Shown one piece after another: positions 33,310 through 42,409 of a DNA stretch of 64,000 nucleotides; positions within the stretch are counted from its first letter, which is position 1, and every line of letters starts with the position of its first letter. Source of the DNA: RHLJ01 sp963974345 (GTDB lineage Bacteria; Bacteroidota; Rhodothermia; Balneolales; Balneolaceae); NCBI GenBank assembly GCA_963974345.1, contig CAXBBW010000001.1:1-64000 (forward strand), written 5' to 3'. The translations under genes and the position numbers were made by a program. Under the pieces are notes generated by a model. It saw only the letters and a list, made by a program, of their open reading frames with translations. It did no database searches and was not told the DNA's origin.

Positions 33310-35085
33310 ATGGGCAAAATAAATATTAGGAGGCATATTGGAGATATCCTAGTAGGAAAAGGAGTGGTTACTGAGGAACAACTTCAAAATGCACTTTTGA
33401 TTCTTGAGGAAGAGCCCGAAAGTAGTTCAAGAAGGCTAGGACAGATTTTATATCAGGAAGTTGGTCTGAATAGGCATACAATTATGAAAGAGATTTCTAC
33501 AGTCTATGCCTTTCGTGAAGTATTGGAAGATGTAGAAGTTGTACCCGACGATGTAATAGATCACATAAAAAAGAATGTAGAAAAACTTCCAGAAGATGTT
33601 ATAGATGACCTTGTTCACCATAAAGCTCTTCCTTTCCAACGTACAAATGGATCCCTCACTATTGCCGCTGCTGATCCTTCTGATCCTAATATCCAACCAA
33701 TACTAAATAGGCTTACTTTTAAACAAACAGAGCTAGTTTATTGTAATTATGAACTAGTTGATCAAATTCTTTCGAAAGTCTATGAACAAAAGAATGAGTT
33801 CTTAGATCTTCTCGAAGAAATAGATTACGAAGAACCCCAAATTGAGCAAACTGATCAAGAAATTGATGAAGAAGAGATTGATGCAGAAATCAATCAAAGT
33901 ATGCTTAATTCCTTAGTTGAAGGAATGTTAGTAGAATCTGTTAGGCAAGGGGTTAGTGATTTGCACATAGTACCAAGTGGTCCGACTTCAACAGATATTC
34001 GATTTAGAATTGATGGGAAACTTCAACTTTGGTATCAACAAAAGAATGTTAAACCAGAAGCGATTTCAGCTGTTATTAAAGATAAAACTAGAAATGTGGA
34101 TCGCTTTGAAAGAGACTCCTCTCAAGATGGTTTTATCCAACGACAGATAGATGGATATAATATTCGATATCGAGTATCAATCATGCCAATTGTGGGAAAT
34201 CAATACGATAGAAAGTTTGAATCGATTGTAATTCGAATACTTGATGATAGAAAAGTAATTCGCGATTTAGATTTATTAGGGCTACAAAAAAATGCTAAAG
34301 ATAGCTTTGTAAAATCAATTTCTCAGCCTTCTGGAATTGTAATTATTACAGGTCCCACAGGTAGTGGTAAATCAACAACTCTTGTTGCTGCACTATATTC
34401 TGTAATTGATCCGACTAAAAACGTGTTAACTATTGAAGAACCTGTTGAATATATTATTGATGGTGCTAGACAGCTTAAAATAAGCCAAACAATGACTTTC
34501 GATCAAAGTATTAGGGGTATACTCCGTCATGATCCTGATATTGTACTAGTAGGTGAGATGCGTGATTTAAAAACGGCCAGTGTAGCTATTAAATTAGCAA
34601 ATACTGGTCACCTTACTTTTTCTACTTTGCACACAAATGATGCGCCTAGTGCGGTTTCACGTTTATTTAAGATGGGAATAGAACCATTTTTAATAGCAAA
34701 TGCTGTTAATCTTGTAATGGCACAACGCTTGATAAGAAGGTTATGTAAAGAATGTAAAGAAGTTTTTAAACCACATCCAGAAGTAGCTAGAGGTATTGGT
34801 TTTACAGATGAAGAAATTGAAACTACTACTTTTCATAAAGCAGTTGGATGCGAAAAGTGTGGAGAAACAGGTTTTAAAGGAAGATCTGCAATACATGAAG
34901 CACTTTTCTTCTCAAAAGAACTTAAACAATTAATTCTTGATGCCGGTGATGATATTGATGAAAATGCAATTAAAGAATTAGCAATGAAACAAGGAATGTT
35001 AACACTTAGGGGATCTGGTCGTGAGCGAATCAAAGAAGGAGTCTCTACAATAGAAGAAATAATAGCGGCTACAATTGAAGATTAG
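33310..35085 (+). CDS. pilB: PilB/GspE-type assembly ATPase with MshEN domain
   Basis: Cytoplasmic hexameric motor for filament extension. The N-terminal MshEN-like region (1-150) could bind cyclic di-GMP, as in MshE. The ATPase core has Walker A GPTGSGKST (about 348-356), Asp box TIEEPVEYI, Walker B DPDIVLVGEMRD, His box STLHTNDA, and a zinc-type Cys cluster (LCKECKE and CEKCGETG) in the C-terminal half. A strongly acidic linker lies at about 170-200 (EEIDYEEPQIEQTDQEIDE). It is 10 bp after pilC. At 591 residues it is normal for PilB. Confidence 0.95.
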   Translation: MGKINIRRHIGDILVGKGVVTEEQLQNALLILEEEPESSSRRLGQILYQEVGLNRHTIMKEISTVYAFREVLEDVEVVPDDVIDHIKKNVEKLPEDVIDDLVHHKALPFQRTNGSLTIAAADPSDPNIQPILNRLTFKQTELVYCNYELVDQILSKVYEQKNEFLDLLEEIDYEEPQIEQTDQEIDEEEIDAEINQSMLNSLVEGMLVESVRQGVSDLHIVPSGPTSTDIRFRIDGKLQLWYQQKNVKPEAISAVIKDKTRNVDRFERDSSQDGFIQRQIDGYNIRYRVSIMPIVGNQYDRKFESIVIRILDDRKVIRDLDLLGLQKNAKDSFVKSISQPSGIVIITGPTGSGKSTTLVAALYSVIDPTKNVLTIEEPVEYIIDGARQLKISQTMTFDQSIRGILRHDPDIVLVGEMRDLKTASVAIKLANTGHLTFSTLHTNDAPSAVSRLFKMGIEPFLIANAVNLVMAQRLIRRLCKECKEVFKPHPEVARGIGFTDEEIETTTFHKAVGCEKCGETGFKGRSAIHEALFFSKELKQLILDAGDDIDENAIKELAMKQGMLTLRGSGRERIKEGVSTIEEIIAATIED

Positions 35086-35158
35086 AATCTTAACATGAGT
35101 TGTTTTTAATCATGAATTTAAACCATATTTAATAGCTTTTGGAAATAACGAGGTTGAT

Positions 35159-35662
35159 ATGAGTACAGGTAATGAAACATCAGGTGATATGATGTCAGAT
35201 CACATAAAGAAATTTTTAAAAGAGCCACCTCTTTTACTTAAAAATTTTCACTACGAAGATGTCTTAGAATTTCTAGACCTTGGTATAGAGGAACGTTTTC
35301 ATTCGGATGATGTAATTCTAAATGAATCCGAATATGTGAACTCTGCGTACTTAGTAGCTGACGGTAGAGTAGCTATTTGGAAAGATAACATACAACTAGC
35401 AGTTTTATCAGACGGTAATTTTTTAGGCGAATCTTTTTTGTTTAGTAAAAACAATAGAATGGCTAAAGTTACTGCCGAAGGTGATTGTATATTGCTTCGT
35501 TATGAAAGATATGAAGCGCTAAATTTTTTCAGAAAAAAACCGGAAAAATTGTTTAACATTTTTACAAAGAATATCATCGAAATACAGCAAAGAAAAATTA
35601 GTAATATGAATGTTCAGTTATTAAACCTTAAAAAAAGATTACTTAATGATTCAAATTGGTAA
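35159..35662 (+). CDS. Cyclic nucleotide-binding domain protein in the pilus operon
   Basis: A 167-residue protein with one cNMP-binding (CRP-like) beta-barrel: VILNESEYVNSAYLVADGRVAIW, then the phosphate-binding cassette LGESFLFSKNNRMAKV, which keeps the Glu and Arg that hold the cyclic phosphate. No DNA-binding domain follows; the C-terminus is a short basic helix. It lies between the two motor ATPase genes, so it may be an adaptor that ties the machine to cAMP or cGMP. Whether ligand is bound is unproven. No clear start alternative. Confidence 0.85.
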   Translation: MSTGNETSGDMMSDHIKKFLKEPPLLLKNFHYEDVLEFLDLGIEERFHSDDVILNESEYVNSAYLVADGRVAIWKDNIQLAVLSDGNFLGESFLFSKNNRMAKVTAEGDCILLRYERYEALNFFRKKPEKLFNIFTKNIIEIQQRKISNMNVQLLNLKKRLLNDSNW

Positions 35663-35756
35663 ATCTTTTAAAGTTTAGAAGTATTCAATTAAATATTTTT
35701 CGTAACAAAACACCTCTACATTAATCTATTATTTCCATCAAAAAGATGGAAGATAC

Positions 35757-36998
35757 ATGGCGGCATTAGATATAGATAAAATTTCGGAGCTTACAAAGCC
35801 ACTAATCAAGCGAATTCCCCAAACTGCGCGTGGAATTGATTTGCATAAACGAATTGGTGATTTGATTGAAGAGGCTGACATAAGTTTAAGAGTTGATTTA
35901 AAAGAAATTTTAGATTCATTTCTTATAAATATGATTAAAATTAATGCTTCGGATATAGATATTGGTGGTCCTGGATGCTCAGGTAAGGTTTGGTATCGAG
36001 TTTTCGGTGATAAAAGTCCTTTAAAAATGGAAAAGAAAATTCCGATTTTAGATACCGATTTTTTACTCCATAATGTTTTACTTAGTTCTCAAAGAGAAAA
36101 GTTGATTGAAGATAAAAATCTAGATTTTTCATACTCTATTAGATTAAACAAAGAAACCTCTCAACGTTTCCGTGCAGATATGTATTTTGATTTAAACCAT
36201 CTTGGTTTAAATATGAGAAAAGTAGATAATACTATTCGCCCTTTTAAATCACTTGGTGTACATTCTGAAGTAGCGAAAGCAGTTAGTCTGAAGTATTATA
36301 AGTATGGTTTAACTTTAGTAACTGGAATTACTGGTTCAGGGAAATCATCCACTTTAGATACAATAATAGACGCTAATAACAGAACGGTAGATGCGCATAT
36401 TGTTATTATTGCATCTCCAGTTGAACTTATCCATGATCCTATTAGATCAGTAGTTCGGCACAGGGAAGTTGGAACAGATGTAATGTCATTTAAGGATGGT
36501 GCAATTCAAGCTTTACGACAAGATCCAGATATAATAGTTATTGGTGAGCTTCGAGATCCTGAAACTATTATGACCGCATTAGAAATAACAGATTCTGGTC
36601 ATAAAACATTCGGAACTTTGCATACTTCATCAGCTATGGAAAGTATAGAACGTATTTTAGGCGAAATGCCAAGCGAAGAGCAAAATCGTGTTAGATCTAG
36701 GTTAGCAGATGTTTTAACGTGTGTAATCAGCCAGAAACTAATTCCAAGTTTAGACGGAAAGAGAGTACTTGCAAAGGAAGTTTTACTTGCTAATTCTTCC
36801 GTTAGAGCCGCCATACGAAATAATAATGTTGGCGAAATTTACCAAATGTTGATGGAAGGTAAAGAACGAGGAATGTATACTATGGAACAAGACTTGAAAA
36901 GATTATATGATGATGGTAAGATTTCTAAAGAATCTGCATTAAATTACGCCAATAATAAACCGAAAATGCTTCAACTTATGAGTGAGGTTAATTACTAA
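35757..36998 (+). CDS. pilT: PilT-like ATPase with altered Asp box
   Basis: Second motor, resembling retraction ATPases. Walker A TGITGSGKSS at about 188-197, Walker B DPDIIVIGELRDPET, His box GTLHTSSA and the C-terminal PilT pattern (VLTCVISQKLIPSLDG, AIRNNNVGEIYQMLMEG) are present. The Asp box, normally close to TIEDPIE, reads IIASPVE here, so two acidic residues are replaced (about residues 218-223). The N-terminal 60 residues are an extra helical segment. It may be an accessory or regulatory PilU-like subunit rather than a full retraction motor. 10 bp before the PilM-PilN gene. Confidence 0.9.
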   Translation: MAALDIDKISELTKPLIKRIPQTARGIDLHKRIGDLIEEADISLRVDLKEILDSFLINMIKINASDIDIGGPGCSGKVWYRVFGDKSPLKMEKKIPILDTDFLLHNVLLSSQREKLIEDKNLDFSYSIRLNKETSQRFRADMYFDLNHLGLNMRKVDNTIRPFKSLGVHSEVAKAVSLKYYKYGLTLVTGITGSGKSSTLDTIIDANNRTVDAHIVIIASPVELIHDPIRSVVRHREVGTDVMSFKDGAIQALRQDPDIIVIGELRDPETIMTALEITDSGHKTFGTLHTSSAMESIERILGEMPSEEQNRVRSRLADVLTCVISQKLIPSLDGKRVLAKEVLLANSSVRAAIRNNNVGEIYQMLMEGKERGMYTMEQDLKRLYDDGKISKESALNYANNKPKMLQLMSEVNY

Positions 36999-37007
36999 AA
37001 GTTCTAA

Positions 37008-38768
37008 ATGGCTAACGGAAAGAAATATATTGGAATAACATTAGAGGACGACTTTCTAAAAGTTGCTGTAATTTCTATATCTAATAAAAAACTTTCTCTT
37101 CAAAAGCTTGATAAATTTACTCTTATTAGGCCATTAGAAAAAGTCGCTTCTTCAAATGAACCTGAAGATATTTTCGGTGAATTAAATGATACTTTTGATG
37201 ATGATTCTGTATTTGAGTTAGATTTAGAAGCTTCTCTAAACGAGGATATCTCATCAGATGATTTGGATGATTTAAATCTTGATGATGACATACTAGGTGA
37301 TATTGGTGATGATATAGATTTAGAGCTTGACGATTTAGAAGAAGCCGAAGATAGTTTTGCAGATGTAGATATTGATATGGTTGATGAGGTTGGAGCACCA
37401 ACTACCAATGAAATGCTTTTGTATAATATCTTGTCTTCTATTGATACAAAAAAGATTGATTTAGGTTTGAATATACCTGCTGGTGTAGCAATTTATCAAA
37501 TACTTAAAGACACAGACTTTAATGAAGTAAAGAAAAAAGATTTAAAAATAATTATTGAAGATCGCTTGGAATCCCTACATGGAGTGCCAAAAGGAGAAGA
37601 CTTTTTCTCTTATGGATTAAGGGATGATGGAGCATTACTTTTATCTTCTATCGATGAAGAACCTCTACTGCTTGAATTAGTAAATCAAACCCTATCAATA
37701 TATAAAGGCAAGCTTTCTATTCAAGAAATTCTACCTGATGAAACTCTATTAATGGGATTAGCCAGAGCGAATTATGCTCTAGAAGATGGTAGTATTACTT
37801 GTATGATTCAGTTTTCTGATCAAAAGTGTAGGGTTTTATTTCTTAAAGGATCTAATTTATGGTTAGTTTCTCCGATTATTCTTGAGGGTACAAGATCACG
37901 AAAGTTTTTAAATACTGTATTCAGTAAGATTTTATTTCAATTAGATACAGGTGAGGTTCCAAATTTAGATCGTCTAATTCTTTGTAATAATTCTCTTGGT
38001 GAAGAAGCTACTTCTTTTTTCCAAGAACGTTTCCCTGATGTAGAAGTAGCAGACTTTAAGTTTTCAGAAGATTTTCTAGATCCAATTGAATATACAGAAG
38101 AATCTTTAGCTTCTTTTACCACTACCATTGGAATTGCTTGGGCTAGTTCATCCTTTGAAAAGCAACATCTTCCAGATATTTCGTTTGTACCAAAATATGT
38201 ACAAGATCGGCAAAAAATATTTAAGCTAGAGTGGCACGGTTTTATACTACTCTTTTTAATAATGATCTCTTTTCCTGTGATTGATTCATTTAGGCAAACC
38301 GCTAATACAAGAATAGAGAATCTTGAAGAAGAAATTTCATTGATTCAAACACAAATTAACTCCTTTGTTTCTTCAGTAAATAATTATAATAGAATTAGTA
38401 ATGAATTAGGTAAAATTCAAGAAAAGCTAGAGTTAATGAATACATTAGCAGAAAATTCAATTACTTGGACTACCAACCTAGATTTAATAAACTCAGGTTT
38501 TGATGAAATTGGATCTATTTGGCTCACTTCGATAAATGTAGGCGAAGAAGAAAATACTCTTGAAATTCAAGGAATTGCTAGGCAAAGGAGTAAAATTCCA
38601 ATGATAGCTGCATTATTTGCTGACGCTACTTTGCTAAATGTTTCAACTTCTGAAATTAGAGGCGAAGAGGTATACAACTTCACCTACGAAATTGACCGAA
38701 TAGTGCCCAATACTAGTGTATATACTCCAGATAATTTAAAAGGTTTAGGGGACCTTACAGGTAATTAA
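37008..38768 (+). CDS. PilM-PilN fusion with a highly acidic insert
   Basis: Predicted inner-membrane alignment subunit. Residues 1-45 begin the actin-like PilM fold (KYIGITLEDDFLKVAVISI). Residues 51-127 are an insert with 36 Asp/Glu and no Lys or Arg. The rest of the PilM-like domain runs to about 390. DISFVPKYVQDRQ then matches the PilN segment that normally docks to PilM as a separate protein, followed by a membrane helix (about 410-428), a coiled coil and a PilN-like ferredoxin domain with LEIQGIARQRSKI. PilM and PilN are usually separate genes. The stop overlaps the next start (TAATG). Confidence 0.82.
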   Translation: MANGKKYIGITLEDDFLKVAVISISNKKLSLQKLDKFTLIRPLEKVASSNEPEDIFGELNDTFDDDSVFELDLEASLNEDISSDDLDDLNLDDDILGDIGDDIDLELDDLEEAEDSFADVDIDMVDEVGAPTTNEMLLYNILSSIDTKKIDLGLNIPAGVAIYQILKDTDFNEVKKKDLKIIIEDRLESLHGVPKGEDFFSYGLRDDGALLLSSIDEEPLLLELVNQTLSIYKGKLSIQEILPDETLLMGLARANYALEDGSITCMIQFSDQKCRVLFLKGSNLWLVSPIILEGTRSRKFLNTVFSKILFQLDTGEVPNLDRLILCNNSLGEEATSFFQERFPDVEVADFKFSEDFLDPIEYTEESLASFTTTIGIAWASSSFEKQHLPDISFVPKYVQDRQKIFKLEWHGFILLFLIMISFPVIDSFRQTANTRIENLEEEISLIQTQINSFVSSVNNYNRISNELGKIQEKLELMNTLAENSITWTTNLDLINSGFDEIGSIWLTSINVGEEENTLEIQGIARQRSKIPMIAALFADATLLNVSTSEIRGEEVYNFTYEIDRIVPNTSVYTPDNLKGLGDLTGN

Positions 38769-39631
38769 TGTCATACGCTGTACGAAATACCATCATTTTA
38801 CTTGTAACACTATTCTTAATTGTTGGGTTAGGGTTTGGATATACTAAGTTTTATTTACAGGGTAGAATTGGTTCATTAGAACAAGAATTATCAACAAAAC
38901 AACAAGATTTTAACTCAAAGCAAAATATTACTAACCAGTTTTCTGAACTAAATAGAAGATACGAATCTGCTTTGGAGGTTATTGCTAACTATGACAAAGC
39001 ACTATATAAATCAAACAAACCTGATAATGTTTACAATTTTCTAAATTTGATAAATGAAGGTGGAAAAGATCCTATCTTTTTTGATTATGTATATTCTGAT
39101 TCTATCCCAGATAATCAATATGGGGTTATTAGATCTTCATTGTCTGGTTATGGAGAATATGTTGCTTTCGTGTCTTTTATAAATAAAATTGAAAATAGCC
39201 AGCTCTTAAATAAAGTAAGTGAAGTTATTATATCCCCAGGAAGAAGTGATGAGGGGCCATCGGGAATTAATTTTTCGTTAACACTAGAAAGCTATTATCA
39301 AAAATCTCAGTTAATAGACTCGGATTCTACAGAAATTCGGATATTTGAAAATGATGACATTTCATATTACAATCCATTATATCCACTTATTCAAAATTCT
39401 GTTCCACAAAATATTGAAGGTTTATTGAATGCGGAAACATCAAGAATTGTAGGTTTAACAGCTAATAGAGTATTTATGATAGATCAAGAAGGGAAAGTAG
39501 TATCTCTTAAAGTTGGTGACAATGTATATCTGGGTTATCTTTCAAAAATTGATATTGAAAATAAAACTGCTACATTTAATTTAAATAAAGGCGGCATTCA
39601 AGAAGTAGTTACCTTGGAGGTAGTGCGATGA
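38768..39631 (+). CDS. PilO-PilP-like fusion (periplasmic alignment protein)
   Basis: One N-terminal membrane helix (about 8-28), a coiled coil (about 32-75, TKQQDFNSKQNIT), then an alpha/beta domain of PilO type (YVAFVSFINKIENS, KVSEVIISPG). The C-terminal 65 residues (ETSRIVGLTANRVFMIDQEG...GDNVYLGYLSKID) resemble the beta-rich PilP/GspC HR domain that contacts the secretin. So this 287-residue protein seems to join PilO and PilP. It overlaps the secretin start by 4 bp (ATGA). Confidence 0.78.
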   Translation: MSYAVRNTIILLVTLFLIVGLGFGYTKFYLQGRIGSLEQELSTKQQDFNSKQNITNQFSELNRRYESALEVIANYDKALYKSNKPDNVYNFLNLINEGGKDPIFFDYVYSDSIPDNQYGVIRSSLSGYGEYVAFVSFINKIENSQLLNKVSEVIISPGRSDEGPSGINFSLTLESYYQKSQLIDSDSTEIRIFENDDISYYNPLYPLIQNSVPQNIEGLLNAETSRIVGLTANRVFMIDQEGKVVSLKVGDNVYLGYLSKIDIENKTATFNLNKGGIQEVVTLEVVR

Positions 39632-41517
39632 TAAAAATAAAAATGAAGTTTCATCAGATAGTTTTTTCTTTTCTTTGTGTTATAGTTTTATTTGTGATGC
39701 CCTTTTCTCATGGGATTCTTTATGCGCAAGATGCATATCCAAGAGAGTACACAAATCCTGACGATATTATTGCTTTCGATAAGTCGACGTCCTATGTAGA
39801 AGCCATGGAAGTGATAAACCAATTTCTTCAGGAAAACAGAAATAAATTTATAATTGATCAATCAGGAACTGCTGGAACAATTGGAGTAAATTTACCTGCT
39901 ATGCATTGGGAAGATGCGTTAACTTTTATTCTTAGATTAAAATCTCTTGGTATAAAAGAATTTGACGATTATATAGAAGTTGTTCCTCTTGCTGAACTTC
40001 AGGATCAAGGACCTACAAATGTACCCCAAGCTACTACTGAAAATCCGAATGCTACTGTTGGACTTGTAAACCTACAAACAAGGGAGGTGCGAATTAACGC
40101 TACATTCTTCGAGGGAAATAAAAGAGCTCTTCAGGAAATTGGAATTGATTGGTCCTCACTAACAAGTAATGTACCCGATAATATTAACGACATTGTAACT
40201 GGAGATGGAATTGAACCAAATCTAAGTGTGCCTCAAGGCGTAGATTTTGATAACCAGTTTGTATCAGTTAACTCATTTAACGCATCAAATGTATCTCAGA
40301 ATGTATTTAATGCACTTGTAAACCTAGGTGAAATTGGACCAGGAATTAGAGTTCAAGCTTTATTTAGTGCATTTGAAGCAGACAACTTGGGTGAAGTAAT
40401 TGCTACACCTTCTGTAAAAGTTGTTGATGGTCAAGAAGGTAGAATTCAGGTGGGGCAGGATTTCTCTATTAAACAAAGAGACATTGCCGGTAATGTTACG
40501 GATCAATTCTTTAGTACAGGCACAATTCTCACAGTGACTCCAAAAGTTGTGAGTTTTAGTGATACTACATTTATACATCTTCAAATTGCTGTTGAACGTT
40601 CTTCTGCTTTACCTGATGCTGTTAGTACGATAATAAATAAACAAGAAGCAAATACTGAAGCTCTTTTACTTGATGGTGAAGCAACATCAATTGCAGGTCT
40701 TTATCGTACAGAAGAAAATAAAGTGCGAAGAGGGGTACCAATTCTAAAAGATCTCCCACCTTGGTTTTTCGGTCTTAGATACTTATTCGGTTATAATTCT
40801 AATGACTTTGTTGAAAATGAGCTCATAATAATTGTACAAGCAGAACTTGAAAAATCTTTAGGAGAACGCTTAAAAGAACGAACATTTAATACTCAAAGAG
40901 AAGTTTTAACTCAAACAAAAGAATCTCATCGAGCAGCATTAGATAGAGTATTTGAAAATCCTCTCGCTTTAAAGAATACAGTAATTGATACCTTAGCTAC
41001 AGGGCAGAAAGAATTACCCGTGGATACAGTTGTTACTGATGGTCCACCACCAAGTATTAATGATTCTGAAATGAATTTAACTGAAGAAGGGGAAATGATA
41101 GTTGGTGCGACAGATACTCAAGAAGAAGAATTAACTGACGAACAAAAGAAACTTGCTGAAGAACTTAGTTTACCTATTGATAATCCAGAGTTAATGGTAG
41201 TTGTACCAAAAGCTTTTAGTCTTGATGAATATCTTACAAAGAAAGAAAATGGGGAAGAAATTGAAGACGATTTATCAAATAGTCTAAAATATTTTGTTAT
41301 AGGTGGATCTTTTATTGTTCAAAGTAATGCAGATCGTTTTTACAAAGGATTAGGCGAACAAGGTTATGAAACAAGAATCCTTTTCCACCCTCAATCGAGA
41401 TTTAACTTTGTTGCCTATAAAGGCTTTTCAAATTTTGATGAAGCAGTACTATATCTAAGATCAGTTCGAGCAGATATTAACTCTGAAGCTTGGTTATTTA
41501 CTAAACCTACGAATTAG
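39628..41517 (+). CDS. pilQ: PilQ/GspD-type secretin with C-terminal SPOR domain
   Basis: Outer-membrane pore for the filament. A signal peptide runs to about residue 35 (ILYAQ). Residues 45-130 are an STN/N0-type domain and the secretin core is about 150-410: VRINATFFEGNKRALQEIG, VIATPSVKVVDGQEGRIQVG, TGTILTVTPKVV, and the C-terminal GVPILKDLPPWFFGLRYLF with ENELIIIVQ. After an acidic linker (about 430-545) residues 553-625 form a SPOR-like fold (YFVIGGSFIVQSNADRF, RFNFVAYKGFSNFDEAVLYL). SPOR domains bind denuded peptidoglycan. A SPOR tail on a secretin is unusual; wall binding is more often by AMIN domains. Confidence 0.88.
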   Translation: MIKIKMKFHQIVFSFLCVIVLFVMPFSHGILYAQDAYPREYTNPDDIIAFDKSTSYVEAMEVINQFLQENRNKFIIDQSGTAGTIGVNLPAMHWEDALTFILRLKSLGIKEFDDYIEVVPLAELQDQGPTNVPQATTENPNATVGLVNLQTREVRINATFFEGNKRALQEIGIDWSSLTSNVPDNINDIVTGDGIEPNLSVPQGVDFDNQFVSVNSFNASNVSQNVFNALVNLGEIGPGIRVQALFSAFEADNLGEVIATPSVKVVDGQEGRIQVGQDFSIKQRDIAGNVTDQFFSTGTILTVTPKVVSFSDTTFIHLQIAVERSSALPDAVSTIINKQEANTEALLLDGEATSIAGLYRTEENKVRRGVPILKDLPPWFFGLRYLFGYNSNDFVENELIIIVQAELEKSLGERLKERTFNTQREVLTQTKESHRAALDRVFENPLALKNTVIDTLATGQKELPVDTVVTDGPPPSINDSEMNLTEEGEMIVGATDTQEEELTDEQKKLAEELSLPIDNPELMVVVPKAFSLDEYLTKKENGEEIEDDLSNSLKYFVIGGSFIVQSNADRFYKGLGEQGYETRILFHPQSRFNFVAYKGFSNFDEAVLYLRSVRADINSEAWLFTKPTN

Positions 41518-41523
41518 TAAATC

Positions 41524-42306
41524 TTAAATATGCTTTTGAAGAAAGCCAATTGAAATTTTATTGAATTCAATTGGCTTTTCTACATTACAGACATGCCCAC
41601 ATCGTTCAATAATTTCTAAAAAGGCTTGTTTATGCTCAGTTACTATTTGTTGAACAGGAGGTAAGAAGAGATGATCTTCATCGCCCATTACATAAAGCAT
41701 TGGGGTACTCGTTTCTTTCTCTTTAAAATATTTAAGAAGTGGGTTTATTGAATGAGTAAGTTTAAACCATCTTAAAAACTCTTTTTGGTACAATTTTTTA
41801 GCTTCTCTAATAAATAAACTTCGCGCCTTTGCATGTCTTTTACGGGGCATTATAATCCACGCAAAAAGTTTATATAACCACATATAAGGAATTACTTTTT
41901 TAAAAAGATTACCCATAGAAACTAAAAACCTTGACCTAATAGTAAGTCGAGTAATTGCCCCACACAAAATTGCTGATTTAACTCGCTCAGGTTCAAGTTC
42001 ACTCAAGTTTCGAATAATTATTGTTCCTAATGAAACACCAATAAAATGAGCTTGCTTAATACTTAAATGATCTAATACCTCAAAAATGTCTTTACTTATA
42101 TCATCGAAAGTATATTCTTGATCGTAATACTTCTGAATGAGATCTTTCGATTTTCCATGACCTCTTAAATCGACTAAGAGTACATTGAATTGCTTTTTAA
42201 AAGCTTTTAATTGCTGAAACCAAATAGAAGAACTTCCACCTGCACCATGTACAAAAACAACCCAATCATTGCTAGAAGAACGTTCATATTTTTTGTAGTA
42301 CAGCAT
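41524..42306 (-). CDS. Alpha/beta hydrolase
   Basis: Soluble 260-residue hydrolase. Oxyanion-region motif VFVHGAGGSSSIWFQQL, DLRGHGKSKD strand, nucleophile elbow GVSLGTI (Ser about residue 93), acid at VMGDEDHLFLPP, and catalytic His in IERCGHVCNVEKP. The lid has a basic KRHAKARS stretch. It converges on the secretin gene with a 6-bp gap and may share its terminator region. The substrate is not evident. Confidence 0.9.
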   Translation of the reverse strand: MLYYKKYERSSSNDWVVFVHGAGGSSSIWFQQLKAFKKQFNVLLVDLRGHGKSKDLIQKYYDQEYTFDDISKDIFEVLDHLSIKQAHFIGVSLGTIIIRNLSELEPERVKSAILCGAITRLTIRSRFLVSMGNLFKKVIPYMWLYKLFAWIIMPRKRHAKARSLFIREAKKLYQKEFLRWFKLTHSINPLLKYFKEKETSTPMLYVMGDEDHLFLPPVQQIVTEHKQAFLEIIERCGHVCNVEKPIEFNKISIGFLQKHI

Positions 42307-42409
42307 TTACTAGAGGATATTTGTTTTTTTTGAATAATGAATTTATATATACATAATGCTAAAGTAATAATGCATATGTATACTAAGGAAGTTAATCAGA
42401 AATACAACA

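Noticed and set aside
37100..37408. Antisense frames opposite the acidic PilM insert
   Set aside because: Both are by-products of the GAT/GAA-rich insert read backwards (Ser/His-rich) and have no start signal.
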